A stretch of DNA of 64,000 nt from Marthasterias glacialis (lineage: Eukaryota; Echinodermata; Asteroidea; Forcipulatida; Asteriidae), in contig OU452221.1 in NCBI GenBank assembly GCA_911728455.2, positions 5,732,290-5,796,289 on the forward strand, given 5' to 3'. The notes below the pieces were generated by a model. It was not told the DNA's origin and did not search any database. It saw only the letters and a list, made by a program, of their open reading frames with translations. Below are positions 23,451 to 36,021 of the stretch, piece by piece. How positions within the stretch are numbered: position 1 is the stretch's first letter; each line of letters opens with the position of its first letter. The position numbers were made by a program, and so were the translations under genes.

Positions 23451-25660
23451 TTAAAAAACTGTCAGGAGTCAAAAATGTAAAAGTTACAAATAGTACATGT
23501 CAGTAAAAGCATTAATAATTACAACATACAAAATGTTTCTTAAATGATATGTACATCTTTACTTTTTTGAGGAATACATTAATTCACATCCTTATTCAAG
23601 AAAATATACCACATACAAACAACATGCAGGCCTAATTCCATTACATTGTAAAGGTCACATTGTATTGAAAACAAAAATTAAAAAGTGATATGTGTTTTGC
23701 AGGGATTTTCTTTGGTGATTTGTGGCTTCTTCATATGCTATTTTCTCATTACTCACAATATTTTAGACAGAAATGATTCCCTTGAGGATTGATGCTGAGA
23801 GATACCTTGAGTTAACGTTCGGTCATACGTTTTTGATACCTATACCAATCCCTTAAATTGTATTAAAGACGAAAGTTCAGATAGTCAACCTCTAATTAAA
23901 AAAGTGAAATATCCTTCACCAAAGCCACCAAGAGTTTTAGTATATACATAGTACTTACAGAATATGGGAAACAATGTATTAGCTCAGATATTTAACATCA
24001 AAATAAAAAATGGAAATATCCCTAAAACCTTGAAGATGCTGGCCAGAACCACTAAGAGGTATAATATATACTATTTGCAGGTTTGTGGAACAATGAATTA
24101 GCTCAGATATTTAACCTCTAAATAAAACTTAAAATAGCTAGAATCACTAAGAGGCATTATTATAATTATACAAAGTACTTACATGTTTTGGGAACAAAAC
24201 ATTTTGTTCCAAATCTCTAGTTTTCAACAAGACCAGACAAAGAACATATATACGAGGTCATATTTTTGAGTCAAAGCATGCTGATAGTCCAGGTATTTAG
24301 TCCATTTAGTTCCAGGTTAAACAAAACAAAGCAAAATTATCTTTCTGATCTTTGCCAGTCGTTATACCTGACATGATTTCCAAAAGAAAAACAACAACAA
24401 CAATCAAACAACAATAAGTTTGTATAGTCTGCCAACATATGTGTTAAAAAAGTAAAACTTGCAAAAAAAAGAAGGTTTTTTTTCACTCAAATAGCATAAA
24501 AAGTACATGTCTTTTATACATGGACTCAAGTGGAAACTAAGAGCAGTCCTGCTCTGCTCTATATCAGCCTTGCTCCGACCGACAAGAAAAAACGACCTCA
24601 CGTTACCGGGTCATTTTGTAGCACGTGAAGTTCATGACAGAGATTTACAGAAAGGTAAATCAAAGTTTGTGTAATTCAAATCGCTACCTTTAATGATAGA
24701 TTGGTTGCAATAGACGCCATCTTTGATGACAATTTCTATTTTGGCTAGTAGCCGCGTCCAGCTCTGTATTTCAACGCAGCTTGAGTTGCTTATCAACCAA
24801 TCTCGAAAAGAGTTTATGAACTGCACGCATGCCGTGTGCAGTGTACGCGTAACAACAGTTGCGCGATCAAAAATGTGCAGCTATAGTCATAATCATCAAA
24901 CATGGCTGATTTTTCCCATTGCTGACGTCATGTGCAACCCATCTATTCAAGACAGTACAAACTGAGACACTCCTCTGGATATTTGGAACATTAGAGGGTG
25001 AAAAAGGTCATGCTCAGGGACAGACAATCTGAAACAAAAGTCTTTATTGTTATGAAAATTACATTTTGAAAGTGCCCCCCCCCCCATTTCTTCAATTAGT
25101 ATTGGGTCAGCTTAGTTTTGGCTTAAAGTTACTTGTAGGAGTCTGTTCCAGTTAAGATGGTCCGTTTCTCAATATGTAATCACTATTCATTTCAGCATTA
25201 TCTATAACCAGTGTAACACCAAATCGTCTGTCCCTAATATGAACATTGTAATCTTGAAGAATTAAAAAAAATAAAATAGTAATAATAATAATAATAATAA
25301 TACATTTTGTGAATATCTCTTAAAGTAAAATCGTCGAGAGGGGTCTTATGTACACATTAAAAATGCTCAGAAGAAGACCCAGTTGGGTCAGAAACTCGGC
25401 CATCGAAATATTTTGTTTGGGTTTTCAGCACTGCCGCAATTTCTTTAGAGTTTTATTCCACATCTTCCTGACACATTAAAACTAGATTGATTACGATAAC
25501 TGAGCAAGTGTAGAGTTGCTCAGGTGACCTTGGTGAGACCTGACCCGAAAACCTCCCACGTTCAAAATCAGGGCCCAATTTAATACAGCTGCTCAGGGAC
25601 AAAAAGCAACTAAGCACAACAAACTAATGCTTAACAAGGTTACCATAAAAAAATACAATA
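23451..25660. other. Non-coding spacer with diverged 120-bp-type units
   Basis: No gene seen. Positions 23880-24220 hold about three diverged relatives of the 120-bp repeat of 885-2747 (AGCTCAGATATTTAAC, TATACATAGTACTT). 24950-25620 matches the spacer at 9251-9980. A short ATA/AAT-rich simple repeat lies at about 25277-25302. Short frames here show no recognisable similarity. Confidence 0.5.
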
Positions 25661-25667
25661 ACACAAT

Positions 25668-25822
25668 GGATATGGTGGCTTCAAAGGGACAACGCACATA
25701 TAATATTGGCGCCAATATTCACGTTTTGTACCCCAAGTCGCAAATGCAGTCAAGCGTGAATATTTATGTTATTTTTAGCAAAACAGCTAGGCAAACAATA
25801 GTCTGGCGCACCCCACGTACAC
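25668..25822. mobile_element. Short element of the CAATATTCACG family
   Basis: Shares the start ATGGTGGCTT, the phrases ATATTCACGTTTTGTACCCC and AGCAATAGTCT-like, and the end ACGTACAC with the longer copy at 52505-52850. It interrupts family-unit sequence; comparison with 3540-3580 of unit 1 places its right end at about 25822. Confidence 0.55.
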
Positions 25823-25871
25823 AGCCCAGACTTACAAGTAAAAAGATATGGAAATATATATAACTGACAGT

Positions 25872-27372
25872 CATGCCCAGTATCAGTGTAAGGCGAGGCA
25901 ACCAGATCATCTTAAAGTTGAAGCGTTTCCAACAGCATAACGTTTTTTTTTTTAAACTTGGTATCAAAACAGGATTTCGATCAGACATCTCAACATTTTG
26001 GGGAACTTTGTAGCGTCTCTTCAATATCTTCTTGTGTTGGCACATGTAATTCATTGTTACTCTATGAAGGAGGTTTGAGCTGTTAAACTCTGTCCAATCA
26101 CGGGTCAAATCCCAAACTGAACTGTAGCTGATGTTGCAAATGAAAACAAAGCACTCTACATGAAGCAATATCAAATAGTTTGCTGCAAGTACATCCTTAA
26201 AGTTGTTATATTCCATGATAAATCACCAGAGTTAACTGTACCAAGTACAAGCCGCAAAGGGGTGTCAAAATAATGTATCAGCAATGAGAAAGTGGGCAAA
26301 TTGAGCTTTACAGGTGCATCCCCTCTATTGCCATCATCTTGTCCATACTATTGTCCTCTGTCATCACAGCTTGATAGGCCTCCTTGTAGTCTGTGATTTA
26401 GTTGCAAAATCCCAGGCAGAAATGGATTGCATATGAATGCAAGCAAATGAAAACAAATTGATAAAAAAAGAGGAGGATCCAGTATCATTTGTTATGGTCA
26501 AAGGAGACTGATGGTTGATCACCTTAACACTTCAAATTATTACTATATAATGAGCTCACTTGGGAAAACGTACACTTCTAATCCTTTCCAAGTGAGTACT
26601 TGCAGTTTTGAATTAAAGACCGGGTCTATGAATAGACAGTTAGCGAAGCAACTCAAAGCAACAATATGTAAGGGCACATTAAACCGAGTGCTACTACAAA
26701 ATACTACTTGAAAACCGATGGGTACAATCCAATAAGCAATTCTTTTGAAAAAGGAAGCTGTAAATCTGAGCTTCCCAACAAAAAAAGCAACGCAAAAGCA
26801 AATCAAGACAAAAAGTACCCGGTCGTCGGGCAAAGCAATGCATCCCGTCACTGTGAACGCAAAAAGCTCCAACATCTCAGTCCCAATCACTTTAATGGAG
26901 GAGTATCCAGTCAATCGCAGCCTAATCGACCTGGCGGCTTTGATGACAAAGCTTGTAAGTAGCATATATTTCACACCTATGATAAAACCATTCGGAATGG
27001 TACTGGTATCTACAGAGTAAACCAGACCGAGAATACAGCTACACCATAAACGAATGCAAAACAAGATGCTATTTAACTTTCGACAGCACGTTTGGGCGAG
27101 GAAACCAATCAGAAATCCAATAAAAATACTGGAGAATAATGGACTGCTGCTGGAAGTAACCGATAGGACAATCAAGGTGAATACCAAGGCAAAAATGAGA
27201 ACAATACATTCCAAAACACCAAAAAAGTCCATCAGGCCACACTTGAAGTTGCTGCCATTTTCCGCCATGGTTTTAACCAGCTTAGAATAATGGTTGCTCA
27301 GACTAAAAATGGAGTTCACGAAATGATAGATTTGATTCCCCTTTAGAATTCGAAGAACCTTAAACCATCAAC
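25872..27372 (-). pseudogene. Truncated TMEM168-like gene copy (unit 3)
   Basis: The membrane exon begins after the acceptor ATTACAG (exon start about 27372). The family methionine lies in KTMAENGSNFKCGL, which is closer to units A and B (MEENGSNFKCGL) than to units 1 and 2. The frame stays open to 26543 and covers about seven hydrophobic segments with CIRLWCSCILGLVYSVD and CFANCLFIDPVF. The remaining exon DNA (26130-26540) is broken, the middle exon is missing, and 25872-26130 is a C-terminal exon fragment with frame breaks (LTRDWTEFNSS is still legible). Truncated at the same point as units 1 and 2. Confidence 0.75.
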
Positions 27373-27599
27373 CTGTAATGTAGAAAGAAAAATATAACTT
27401 TAGAGAAAAATTCAACTTATAGGGATTACAAGAAATGCAATCATGTTTTTAGATAGCTCCGGGCTGCATTTTATATAGAAATTTGGTTAACATAGAAAAA
27501 TCATGCTGAGCGCAAACAGGTAAAGTATGCAAAGCATGAGTGTGAACCTTAGCCTGTGTGCATTGCAAACAGGAGAGTGCGCTGTACACACTCAATTAC

Positions 27600-28130
27600 T
27601 TTTATTAAGTTGTATGTTGTGACATTGATTTGAACTACATTACTATTTCATAAACTACCAGTACTCTACAACCAAAGAGGTTTATTTTTCAGTTCTGCAT
27701 CGAAGGTGGACGACGATGTAGCCACCCCGCCTGTTTGTAGCGTAAGCCTAAATCACTATAAAAAAAGAGTAAAGAACGTTGGAAAAGTGAGTATTTTTAC
27801 CTAGCCTTGTGGAATTACAAATAGACAAAAGAATCACACAGTTTGGGCATTTTCTTTGGATGATTTTAGCTTCAAAACTGTAACGTCAACTCGTAGAATT
27901 TTTTTCAAGACTTCTGGATCTGTCCATACTGGCTTTATATTCAGCCACTCGAAGGTCTCACTGGTACAAACTTTGGAAAAATTTTCACAGATTTTGAGAA
28001 AGAAAATCCACTGATAGAATAAACAAAATGCAGCAATCATCATGTTCCGTACCTCACTTCCCTGTGGAGTCGTTGTGTATGTTTTCGTTCACTACAGGTC
28101 ACGTGACGTGGGTCGCACAATCGGTCTATT
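27600..28130. mobile_element. 5'-truncated copy of the AATAGACCGATTG element
   Basis: Matches the right-hand part of 19322-20118, ending in GTCGCACAATCGGTCTATT at about 28130; the left terminus is missing. Confidence 0.55.
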
Positions 28131-29476
28131 GAACTGTGTAAAGCGCCCTCCTGTTTGCAATACAGACAGGCCAAGGTTCATACTTCGCTGCTTTGCATAC
28201 TTACCCTGTTTCAGCTCAGCATGATTTTTTTATGTTAAAAAACAGTATGCCATCGTTTTGTTCTAATAGAATTGTAGTGCCCTTCACTAACTGCCACACA
28301 CTACAACTGCAGTGTAGTACTGATTGATTCAATAAATCACTGCTACAGTTTAATAAAAATTCTACAATGAGTGATCAGTTTTTTATATCAACAAACTCAA
28401 AACTGGTCTCTCCCATAAAGTTACCAGCCAAACTGCCGTGTCATTCATTGTGACGGTTCTCCAACTCAATTTTGATCGGCTAATACATTTGCTGGGCAAT
28501 ATTTTCAGCAATATTTTTCGTTTCCCCCCCCCCAGCTCATCTTTCACACCCCAGTTGATCAATAAAAATGGTTAGTGATATGCTTTAGAGGCTAAGTGCT
28601 GCATGCATTTTTTGTTGGCTGGACATCCAGGGATAACACAGCATTGGTTTTTAAAAGAGTAAACTGGCTTCCAATTTCTAGTTTCTGTGAAAACATCATC
28701 AAAAGTTGGTGGTGACCTTTTAGTAAACAATAAAAAAACATGTTTTTGTCAGCGATTTTGTGCGCACTCATATCATATACACCTATTTTGAATCTGAAAG
28801 CAGCAACTGAAATTAGCGACAGTGATTTGAGGAATATTGCCCTTGGCACTTATCAGTGTCAGTGTCAGTATCAGTGTTTAGTACATGTATCTTGTTTATC
28901 TTCATTCACCCCGCAAAATGAATTGCTTTTGAAGTAACCTTTTTTGATTAACAGGTTGATGAAAATCCTTTCAGTTTTTCTTCCTTTGTTCCTGTAAAAT
29001 GATGCGACTCATCATGTTATCATTATTTACAAAAGAATAAGCCAAAGACAGAAGGCCAAAATGTTTGCAGGCATAAAGTGTCCATGCTCGTCTTTGGAAG
29101 ATCGAACATGACTTAACACCTTGTGTTTTGAATGAATGGCGGTGTACAGTTTTGATCAGATTGTAACACCAAAGAGGGGCATAAATCTCAATCTTTTAGT
29201 CAATTTTTCTTTTACAATGTCCATGTTATGTGAAAATACACTTGAAATTGAAAAAGAAATGTCCTTTTTAAAACTACATTGGCAGTGTACCTGCCAATAT
29301 ATATTGTGTATTGTGAAAAAGGCAATTGAAGGCATTAATAAATTCAAGATTGGAGAAAGTAAATAGGTGACTTTTAATGAAGGCACTTTCCTCCACAGCC
29401 CCCGTGCAGTATCAGGGTTGGTATAAACCATTCAACTAACAAAATTAGTTATATTTAATCACAAAACACATCTTAC
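28131..29476. other. Unit 3 5' intron, no gene seen
   Basis: Matches parts of the unit 1 and unit 2 introns (CTGTTTGCAATACAGACAGG at about 28150; TTACCAGCCAAACTGCCGTG). Short frames are not conserved between units. Confidence 0.5.
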
Positions 29477-29620
29477 CTCCACTATTGTAATCAACAACAA
29501 AAGCTTGAAAATCCCGGTGGCAGAACGTATCTTTTCCTTAGTTGGCGCTGTTCCGTTCTGTTTGAGAGTAAGCCACACCAACCGACTCTAAGTCAAAGTC
29601 TGTGGTTTGTTTAAACAGCC
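29477..29620 (-). promoter_or_regulatory. Promoter and non-coding first exon (unit 3)
   Basis: Donor GGAG|GTAAGATG at 29477/29476 and the upstream block CAGTTGG/GGTTGG match unit A. The TATA position reads GGGGCTGTTTAAACAAACC, a degraded TATA. Confidence 0.5.
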
Positions 29621-30344
29621 CCGGCTGGCAACGACATGGAATTTCCCCATTACATTTTCACTTGACACGCAAGATGTATTGCAAAATCAGACTTGGGGAA
29701 GTCCCTCTATCATTCTGAGACCTACACGTCATCGCATCCGTACCATTCACTGGCTGTACATGCAGGACTATAGCCAGTTATAACGTAGCCAACAAACAGG
29801 TCAAATTTTGCAAGAATCACACGTTGAAAAGCAGTCTAGAGATATGAAAAATGCTTGAAGATCAAGCGCCTATAATATGCATGTACAGTTCAGTCAAACA
29901 GCTTAGAAGTCACATTTTCAATTTACTGATAGCAAGGGTCCAGTAGTACCATAACACCGCTACTGTAGTGGAGATGGTACTTCTCAAGTCCATAGCAGGA
30001 CGTAAGCACACAATTCACTGCTAAGCGCACAGCCCAACGGAAGAAGACATAAACAGTTCAAGTTCAGAAGATTGCACTATCTGAATTGTATCTGAATTGA
30101 TGTAAAAAAAGGGCAAAGTTATTTCAAAACTGGTTCAGAAAATATGATACAAAAAATTTTTAATGTGAAATTTCACATGGACCAGTGCAGTAGCTTGCCT
30201 GAAATACCCTGGAATGTACAAGGTCGCGCTATTTGTAAACAAGTGTTACAATGGTCTACAGTTTTTCATCATTCCAAACAAATTAGGTCACCTGCATTTA
30301 TACTTGGGATTGCTGGAAACGTTCGACTTGGACACTGTGACATC
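29621..30344. other. Spacer, no gene seen
   Basis: Unit-type flank with no repeats or frames that I can support. Confidence 0.4.
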
Positions 30345-31114
30345 AATAAACCGATTGCGCGACCAATGTTTACATGTCATCACGTGACTTGTAGTGGGTA
30401 CTATACGTCATCTCAGCTGATGGCAAACTACGTGCAAATACATGCTGTGACCGACAGAGTCACACCAACAGTTGGCTTTGGTAATAATAACCAGTTACTG
30501 AGCCCTTTTATTAAAGTTGTATGTTGTGACATTGACTACCAGTATTCTACTACAAAAGAGGTTTATTTTGAGCTATGCACTACCGGCGTCGGACGACGAT
30601 GTAGCAACCCGCCCGTGTGATGTTGTTTATAATGTAAATCACTCAAAATGACAGTAAAGATCGTGTGAAAAGTGAGCATTCATGCCTAGCCTCGCGGAAT
30701 TTCCAATTCACAAAGAAATCACACAGTTTTGGAAAGCCTTTTCTTTGGATGATTTCAGCTTCAGCACTGTGAAATTAGTGTGTTGAAAAATGTGTGATCG
30801 CGGTCGTCTGGCTCCATATCTGGCCCAAACTTTCCGTCGTGTAACTACTACTACCACATCATGAACATTATTATGTTCCATGTACAATTTCCAAGACTTG
30901 CTAAAAGTGTCCTTCAGACACTCGAAGGTCCCTGGTACAAAAGCTGGAATTTTTTTTTTCACAGAGAAATAGAAAAAAAAACTCGATCGAATAAACAAAT
31001 GCCACAATCATCATAGGCCTAACCGTACCACACTTTCCTGTGGAGGACGTCGTCCTTGTTTACGTTTAATACCCACTACATGTCATGTGACTTGGGTCGC
31101 ACAATCGGTCTATT
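30345..31114. mobile_element. 0.8-kb TIR element, second full copy
   Basis: The ends AATAAACCGATTGCGCGACC and GGTCGCACAATCGGTCTATT are inverted. The interior follows the 19322-20118 copy. A 158-residue plus-strand frame across its left edge (30144-30620) has no family counterpart and is taken as chance. Confidence 0.65.
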
Positions 31115-32697
31115 TTTATGAGCCACAAATAGTTTCAAGAGAAACAAAACTGTAGTGTACTGAGAAAATCAGTCAATAACTCTGATTAAATAACAAACTT
31201 GACAGGCTTGATGAAGACTGTATGCAAACACTTAAGTCATACAAAACATTTTCATTTCTGAACAGCTGTTCAGATCTCAAGCGTTGGAAAATCAGAGTTC
31301 GCATTATAGAAGAGCTCCCTACCCGTTTAGAACAAAAACCATATTGGTTGTCACGCTGTTTACAAAAAGTGTGACCCTGTAATGGGTGTTGCCATACTAC
31401 ACTGTTGACATGCAATGAACGGATTGCATCTTCCCACCATTACATTTTGTTCACGTTTTATAGGCTACTTCAAGCATTCACAGATTACGGGACCATTTTT
31501 CTCTTCCACCCTCAGTTTGGATACACCAATATGAATGCGATCAGCATCAATTCTTTCTTTTGGTTGGTTGATTGTATTAAGTCTAATTATTTTGGGGTTA
31601 GCAAATCAATCGGTAGCCCTTAATTATCATCATCAGGTGAAAGTGTCAGAGGTCATTGCGGAAAGCAGGTTACTGATCCTAAAATCCCACATGGCGTCCA
31701 TGATGAGATATCTTCAGAATGACAAAAGCATTTCAAGTTTGTTAGTTACAGAAACCTACATGTACAGTGCAAGATTTCAACTGGGGAAGGGGGCACCCGC
31801 GGTGGCACAGACATCCCCCGTGCCCCTCCTTATTAGTCGTGCCACTGCTTGTACGACATGCATTTCCGTTGTCACACCTCAGGCTAGGTGCGGCAGCATA
31901 TGAAAGGTGGGGGGATTTACCTACATCAAAACACTGCGCCATGCAACACTTTTTGCAACACAGTGAATGCCTCTGTATAACCCATTTTCCCCTCCACAAT
32001 TGCAACAGACAAGATAACAAAACTAAATTTCATTGTACTTTACGGGTAAATGAGGGCCTCATCTCAACGAAGGCTTTTATTTTCAGCAATTTAAAATACT
32101 TTACGCAATATCAAAGTGTTCATGCTTCTAACTGAAGTAAAAAAAGAAAAGAAAAAAAAAGGGGAAATCAAATTTTAATCAAAATCCAGTAAGTTTCTAT
32201 TCCCCCATTTTTTTTAAGCATCTTCATTGAACAACCCTACACAGATTATTATCAATTGAGAATGCAGATGCTTATATTACTGATAACTTTTAATATCTAG
32301 AAACAATAAAACGCATTTATACAGCGATGGCTACATGTAAAAAAATATCTCCCAGGGGTTGTAAATGAAAAGGTACAAACATATAATAAAATAGTACATT
32401 TTAGTAAAAGCATAAACAATAACGAATCGTGTATCTTAAACGAAAGGTATAGGCTATCTTTGGTTTTTGGGAAGTAAATTCATTCACATCGTCAAGTTCA
32501 AGAAGCTCACAACCAACCCTATAGACCTCAAATTGTACAGGTCAATTGTTTTTTGTTTGCAGGGATTTTGTATGCACATTCATTTCAAAATATTTGTTTG
32601 CCAGTCATGTATAATATACCTTACAATGGCTCTCCATTGTGGAAAACCCCCAATAATAACTGTGTATATTGGGGTCTGCAAACATACGTGTTAACAA
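31115..32697. other. Spacer, no gene seen
   Basis: Two plus-strand frames of 122 codons (31535-31903, 31767-32135) are not recognisable. A single diverged 51-bp minisatellite unit is visible at about 32217-32265 (CTTCATTGAACAACCCTACA). Confidence 0.4.
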
Positions 32698-33290
32698 TTC
32701 AACTTGTTAAAAAGAATGTTGGCCATGTATTACTCCTGAAGTTTAACATGTAAATCATGTCGTCGTAAACAGAGATTTATGTGGCGAGTGAGAGACTATT
32801 ATACCAAGTCGTAAGAATCACTCAGAAATCATATTGATAATACATGAACATGTGGAATTGACGTCAGTAAACCTGACCCCCCAAAAGCCTACCACAGATT
32901 CTACAACAAAACAATTTAACATTGTAAGTAGATGCCAAAATTCAATGTAAATGGCAAAGAGTATTTAAGTTACGTATGTGACATCATTCTTATATACAAC
33001 GACAATGAAACAACGTGCTGTACATGCGTCTGTGTGTGGCAGAAACTAAATTAGTTAGTCAGATTTCTACTGATGTTTTTAAATTATTTCCTTGTATATC
33101 TCTTACATAATGTCTGCCCTGTAAAAAAGGTATCTTGATCTGTGTGTATTCTATTCTACTTATAGGCCTATTTTGTTGTATTTTATTTGAACGCAACCTA
33201 CATGTGGCATGATTTATTGCAATAAGTTGCACAAAACAAAACTAGCAGGAGATACCCACACAATCAACAAGCACATTGCTACAATCTCAT
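32698..33290. repeat. Duplicated block, partner of 20898-21480
   Basis: See the partner block. The part nearest the gene forms the 3' flank of unit A. Confidence 0.7.
33182..33187 (-). terminator. Candidate polyadenylation signal, unit A
   Basis: AATAAA on the minus strand, about 120 bp beyond the stop codon at 33307. The following GTTGCGTTCAAAT context is repeated near 21350, and unit B has a similarly placed AATAAA (58220-58225). Confidence 0.45.
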
Positions 33291-33306
33291 ACTCTTTTCA
33301 TTAAAA

Positions 33307-33824
33307 TCAAGACTTAACTAGCTTAAAGCCATGCCCAGTATCAACAGAAGATGGGGGAAAAAATCTCATCATGCAGCGTGTCCAACAGGCACAGCAGATT
33401 TGGTCATCTGTACTTTCGGCTTGAAGCAAAATAATCTTTTTGATCAGACAGTTCAGTATTTTTGGGAAATTTGTAGCGTACGCTTCAATATCTTCTTCTG
33501 TTGGCACGTGTAATTTATGGCCAGTCCATGAAGGAGAAACTTTATAAACTGCTTTAATTTTCCTCCCCCTCTCCTTCCAATTGTTATTGTTTTCTAGCCA
33601 CTCAAGGGTAAAATCACCCATGTTTGCCACATCCCCCGTTTCAGGGTCTTTTGATTTACTCAATTTGCAAGTTTGCATAGCAATTACATTGTTTTGGTCC
33701 TTGGTGATCTTCTCCAGCCAATCCTTGGAGCAGTTTGCATCTTGGAACAAGATAAGTCGAGATTGGAAATTCTCAGTGTTGCAGCTACCCCACAGCTCTT
33801 GCATAATTTCGAATGTAAACTTGC
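33307..33824 (-). CDS. TMEM168-like gene A, C-terminal exon
   Basis: The last coding exon of the unit A gene. The acceptor CTCCGGCAG precedes 33824 and joins in phase 1 to the middle exon. The exon encodes about 172 residues: KFTFEIMQELWGSCN, the hydrophobic strand LILFQDANCSKDW, IAMQTCKLSK, the GDFTLEW segment, KERGRKIKAVYKVSPSW, a short hydrophobic stretch, and the terminal signature VDTGHGFKLVKS. Human TMEM168 ends in DTGQGFKLVKS and has the same order of segments, so family membership is firm. It is shorter than the unit B exon by six codons, in frame. Function of this domain is not established; a caspase-like fold is suggested under findings. Confidence 0.88.
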
Positions 33825-34059
33825 CTGCCGGAGAGACCAACAAAATAATGAAAGTGTTTTAATCTTAAATCTAAAACCCCAACCTTTTAGAGACAACCCA
33901 ACTTTATTCGAGAACACAAGATGTGTATGTTAATTAACACCCAGAGGGTCCAAATGTTGCTGACAGTTTTTGTTATTTTTATCACATAAATCGCATTCAC
34001 CACAGACACAGGGGGCCACCTATCCAGCCGGTAGTGGGCGCACGTGTGTGCCAACAAAG

Positions 34060-34388
34060 AGCAAGTTCGATCAAGGACCACTGGTTAACTAGTGGTTGGT
34101 TTGTGACGTACGTAGTGCATGCGCACTGAAGTTGAAGTGCGAACGACTCTAGTCATGTCACGTCAACGCGACCATGAGAAAACGGCGAAATCAGCATTAT
34201 CACTTTCCTGATAACTGGTCCCCTCTGCATTGTGCTTATGAAACGGCTACTGGTAACCAGCGATGTGACCAACCTCGATAGGCTGGTCGCGAATAGTCGA
34301 CTAGACTAGTCCAACCATCGTCAACTAGCGTGGGTTCGATCAGAGTTAGTCGAACTATGGTTAGCTATGGTCCTTGATCGAACTTGCT
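34060..34388. mobile_element. 329-bp MITE in the last intron of gene A
   Basis: Inverted ends AGCAAGTTCGATCAAGGACC and GGTCCTTGATCGAACTTGCT with a 5-bp duplication CAAAG on both sides (34055-34059 and 34389-34393). The interior has several TAGTCGA/GTTAGTCG motifs. Non-coding. Confidence 0.85.
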
Positions 34389-35338
34389 CAAAGAAGTTTT
34401 GCTGGGTTGTTGCCAATTCCGTCTGCTCGCCCCCTAGGCCCGACTGGCATAATGCCAATTCAGGTTTTAGGTCCATAAACTTGGCTAGTCTTGATTGGCG
34501 ACGCTAGTTTGTGTATTAGTCACTAAAAGATAGAGGGCGCAACATCGACTAGATCGGAGGGACTGGTAGAGTCTACGAATCTGGATCAAACTAGCGGCTC
34601 GACAAGTTTGGCAAAGCTGCCTGCCTTTTGCCAGGCAGATCAAAACGAGGCTTATTTGCATAATATGTATTGAGGCATTCACCAACAGAGTTTGTGTATC
34701 AGATGTGTATGGTACCTAGACGTATGTAAAGTTAACGTTGAAGAAACTTTCCACCATTCACATGAGGGAGACACGGGTAACAGTCTAGGCATCCGTCTGC
34801 CCATCATTGTGTTGGCGTGTTTCGTTTTATGAATATTCAAATCACGGTGATTCCAAGCGAACAATTTGCGGGTGTTCATGTGTTCATTCACAACCGCAAA
34901 GTGGGAATCCCTCACTTCAGCTCAGTTCTCCAATGCCACTGTTTCACAAATAAACCCACCACCAGTCCACCACCCTCATCACCACTTTCGAATAAGGTGT
35001 TTTCCTAAACCTGTCATTGACAGCCATAACATTCACTGTCTTATAGCGGACTCCACCTGCTTCAAGTCCAGCGAAATCAGTCTGTATAAGTACCGGTAGC
35101 ATACGATTTACTTAAAGTTCTAAACCACACTTCGTAAACAATGTCTAGAAGCCACTTGTACATGTCTGCGCATTCGAACTGAGGACTTTAACGAAAGGGA
35201 TCTGGGAAAATGAGATACCGGGACAGTCCTCGGTATGTTTTCGGTGTTTTAAATACATGTTTTCTGTCTGTGAACTGTCTGAGACTTTAACACTGGATGT
35301 TAAAAAAAAACTTGTATCCTATTGTGTAAATATTGTTG

Positions 35339-35484
35339 TAGCCTTTAGTCAAGGTGCTCGCGGCTGCCCGGATAGTGTACAACACGAATGAGCCGCTCGC
35401 ACTAGTCTTTTTCGTGTTTACCGGTGGTTGCGCTGTTCTTGTTGTACTATCCGGGCAGCCGCGAACGCCTTGACTAAAGGCTAG
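35339..35484. mobile_element. 146-bp hAT-type MITE
   Basis: Near-perfect inverted ends of about 38 bp beginning TAGCCTTTAGTCAAGG and containing GCGGCTGCCCGGATAGT, flanked by an 8-bp direct repeat TATTGTTG (35331-35338 and 35485-35492). The 8-bp duplication is typical of hAT elements. It lies in intron 3 of gene A, between the middle and C-terminal exons. Confidence 0.88.
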
Positions 35485-35794
35485 TATTGTTGACCTGTAT
35501 GCCTTGGGTCATAGTCTTAGTCAGAGCATCTCAGTACGTTTTTGATGCAGTTTTTTTTATAATTTGGACACCACTTGTAAATGTATTGTGAGCGAGCGAT
35601 TCGCAAACCCTGTTTTTGCCATTTACAGCAAAATCTAAGATGAATTACTACTGTAAGTTTACTGAGGATGGAAGGTAAACAAAGCATGCACCATCTTGTT
35701 GCACACCGAGAATTCTTACTTGCTTTACATAATACCAGAGTAACAGCGTTTCTTGCCGACTGAATTAATGAAAGTTGACCAAAACCGAACTTAC

Positions 35795-36021
35795 CTCCTG
35801 TCAATTCCCACCTGCCGTAATCATCTACATCGCCACAGTAGTAGACCACGTAGCTGTCATACCTCTGACTATCTGTTTCTGGAAGTGTCTGTTCAAAGAA
35901 ACTACGAAGCTTTTCTTTGAGGGTTTTGACCGTGAGCCCACTGACGAAGGAGTCCATGCTGCAAGGTATGGCATTACGCTCAAAGAAGGCCAAGATGGAT
36001 TCCCGTAACGACTCTGACTGT
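35795..36021 (-). CDS. TMEM168-like gene A, middle exon
   Basis: 227-bp exon with acceptor AAAATGTAG|A (36021) and donor GGAG|GTAAGT (35795/35794). Incoming phase 2 and outgoing phase 1 fit both neighbours. It encodes QSESLRESILAFFERN, DSFVSGLTVKTLKEKLRSFF, a variable loop and YDSYVVYYCGDVDDYGRWEL. The last part corresponds to the ILYYSGH...GEWAL segment of vertebrate TMEM168. The open frame extending on both sides of the exon is intronic. Confidence 0.85.

Noticed and set aside
30144..30620. 158-codon plus-strand frame
   Set aside because: It straddles the left edge of a dispersed TIR element; other copies of the element do not keep the frame.
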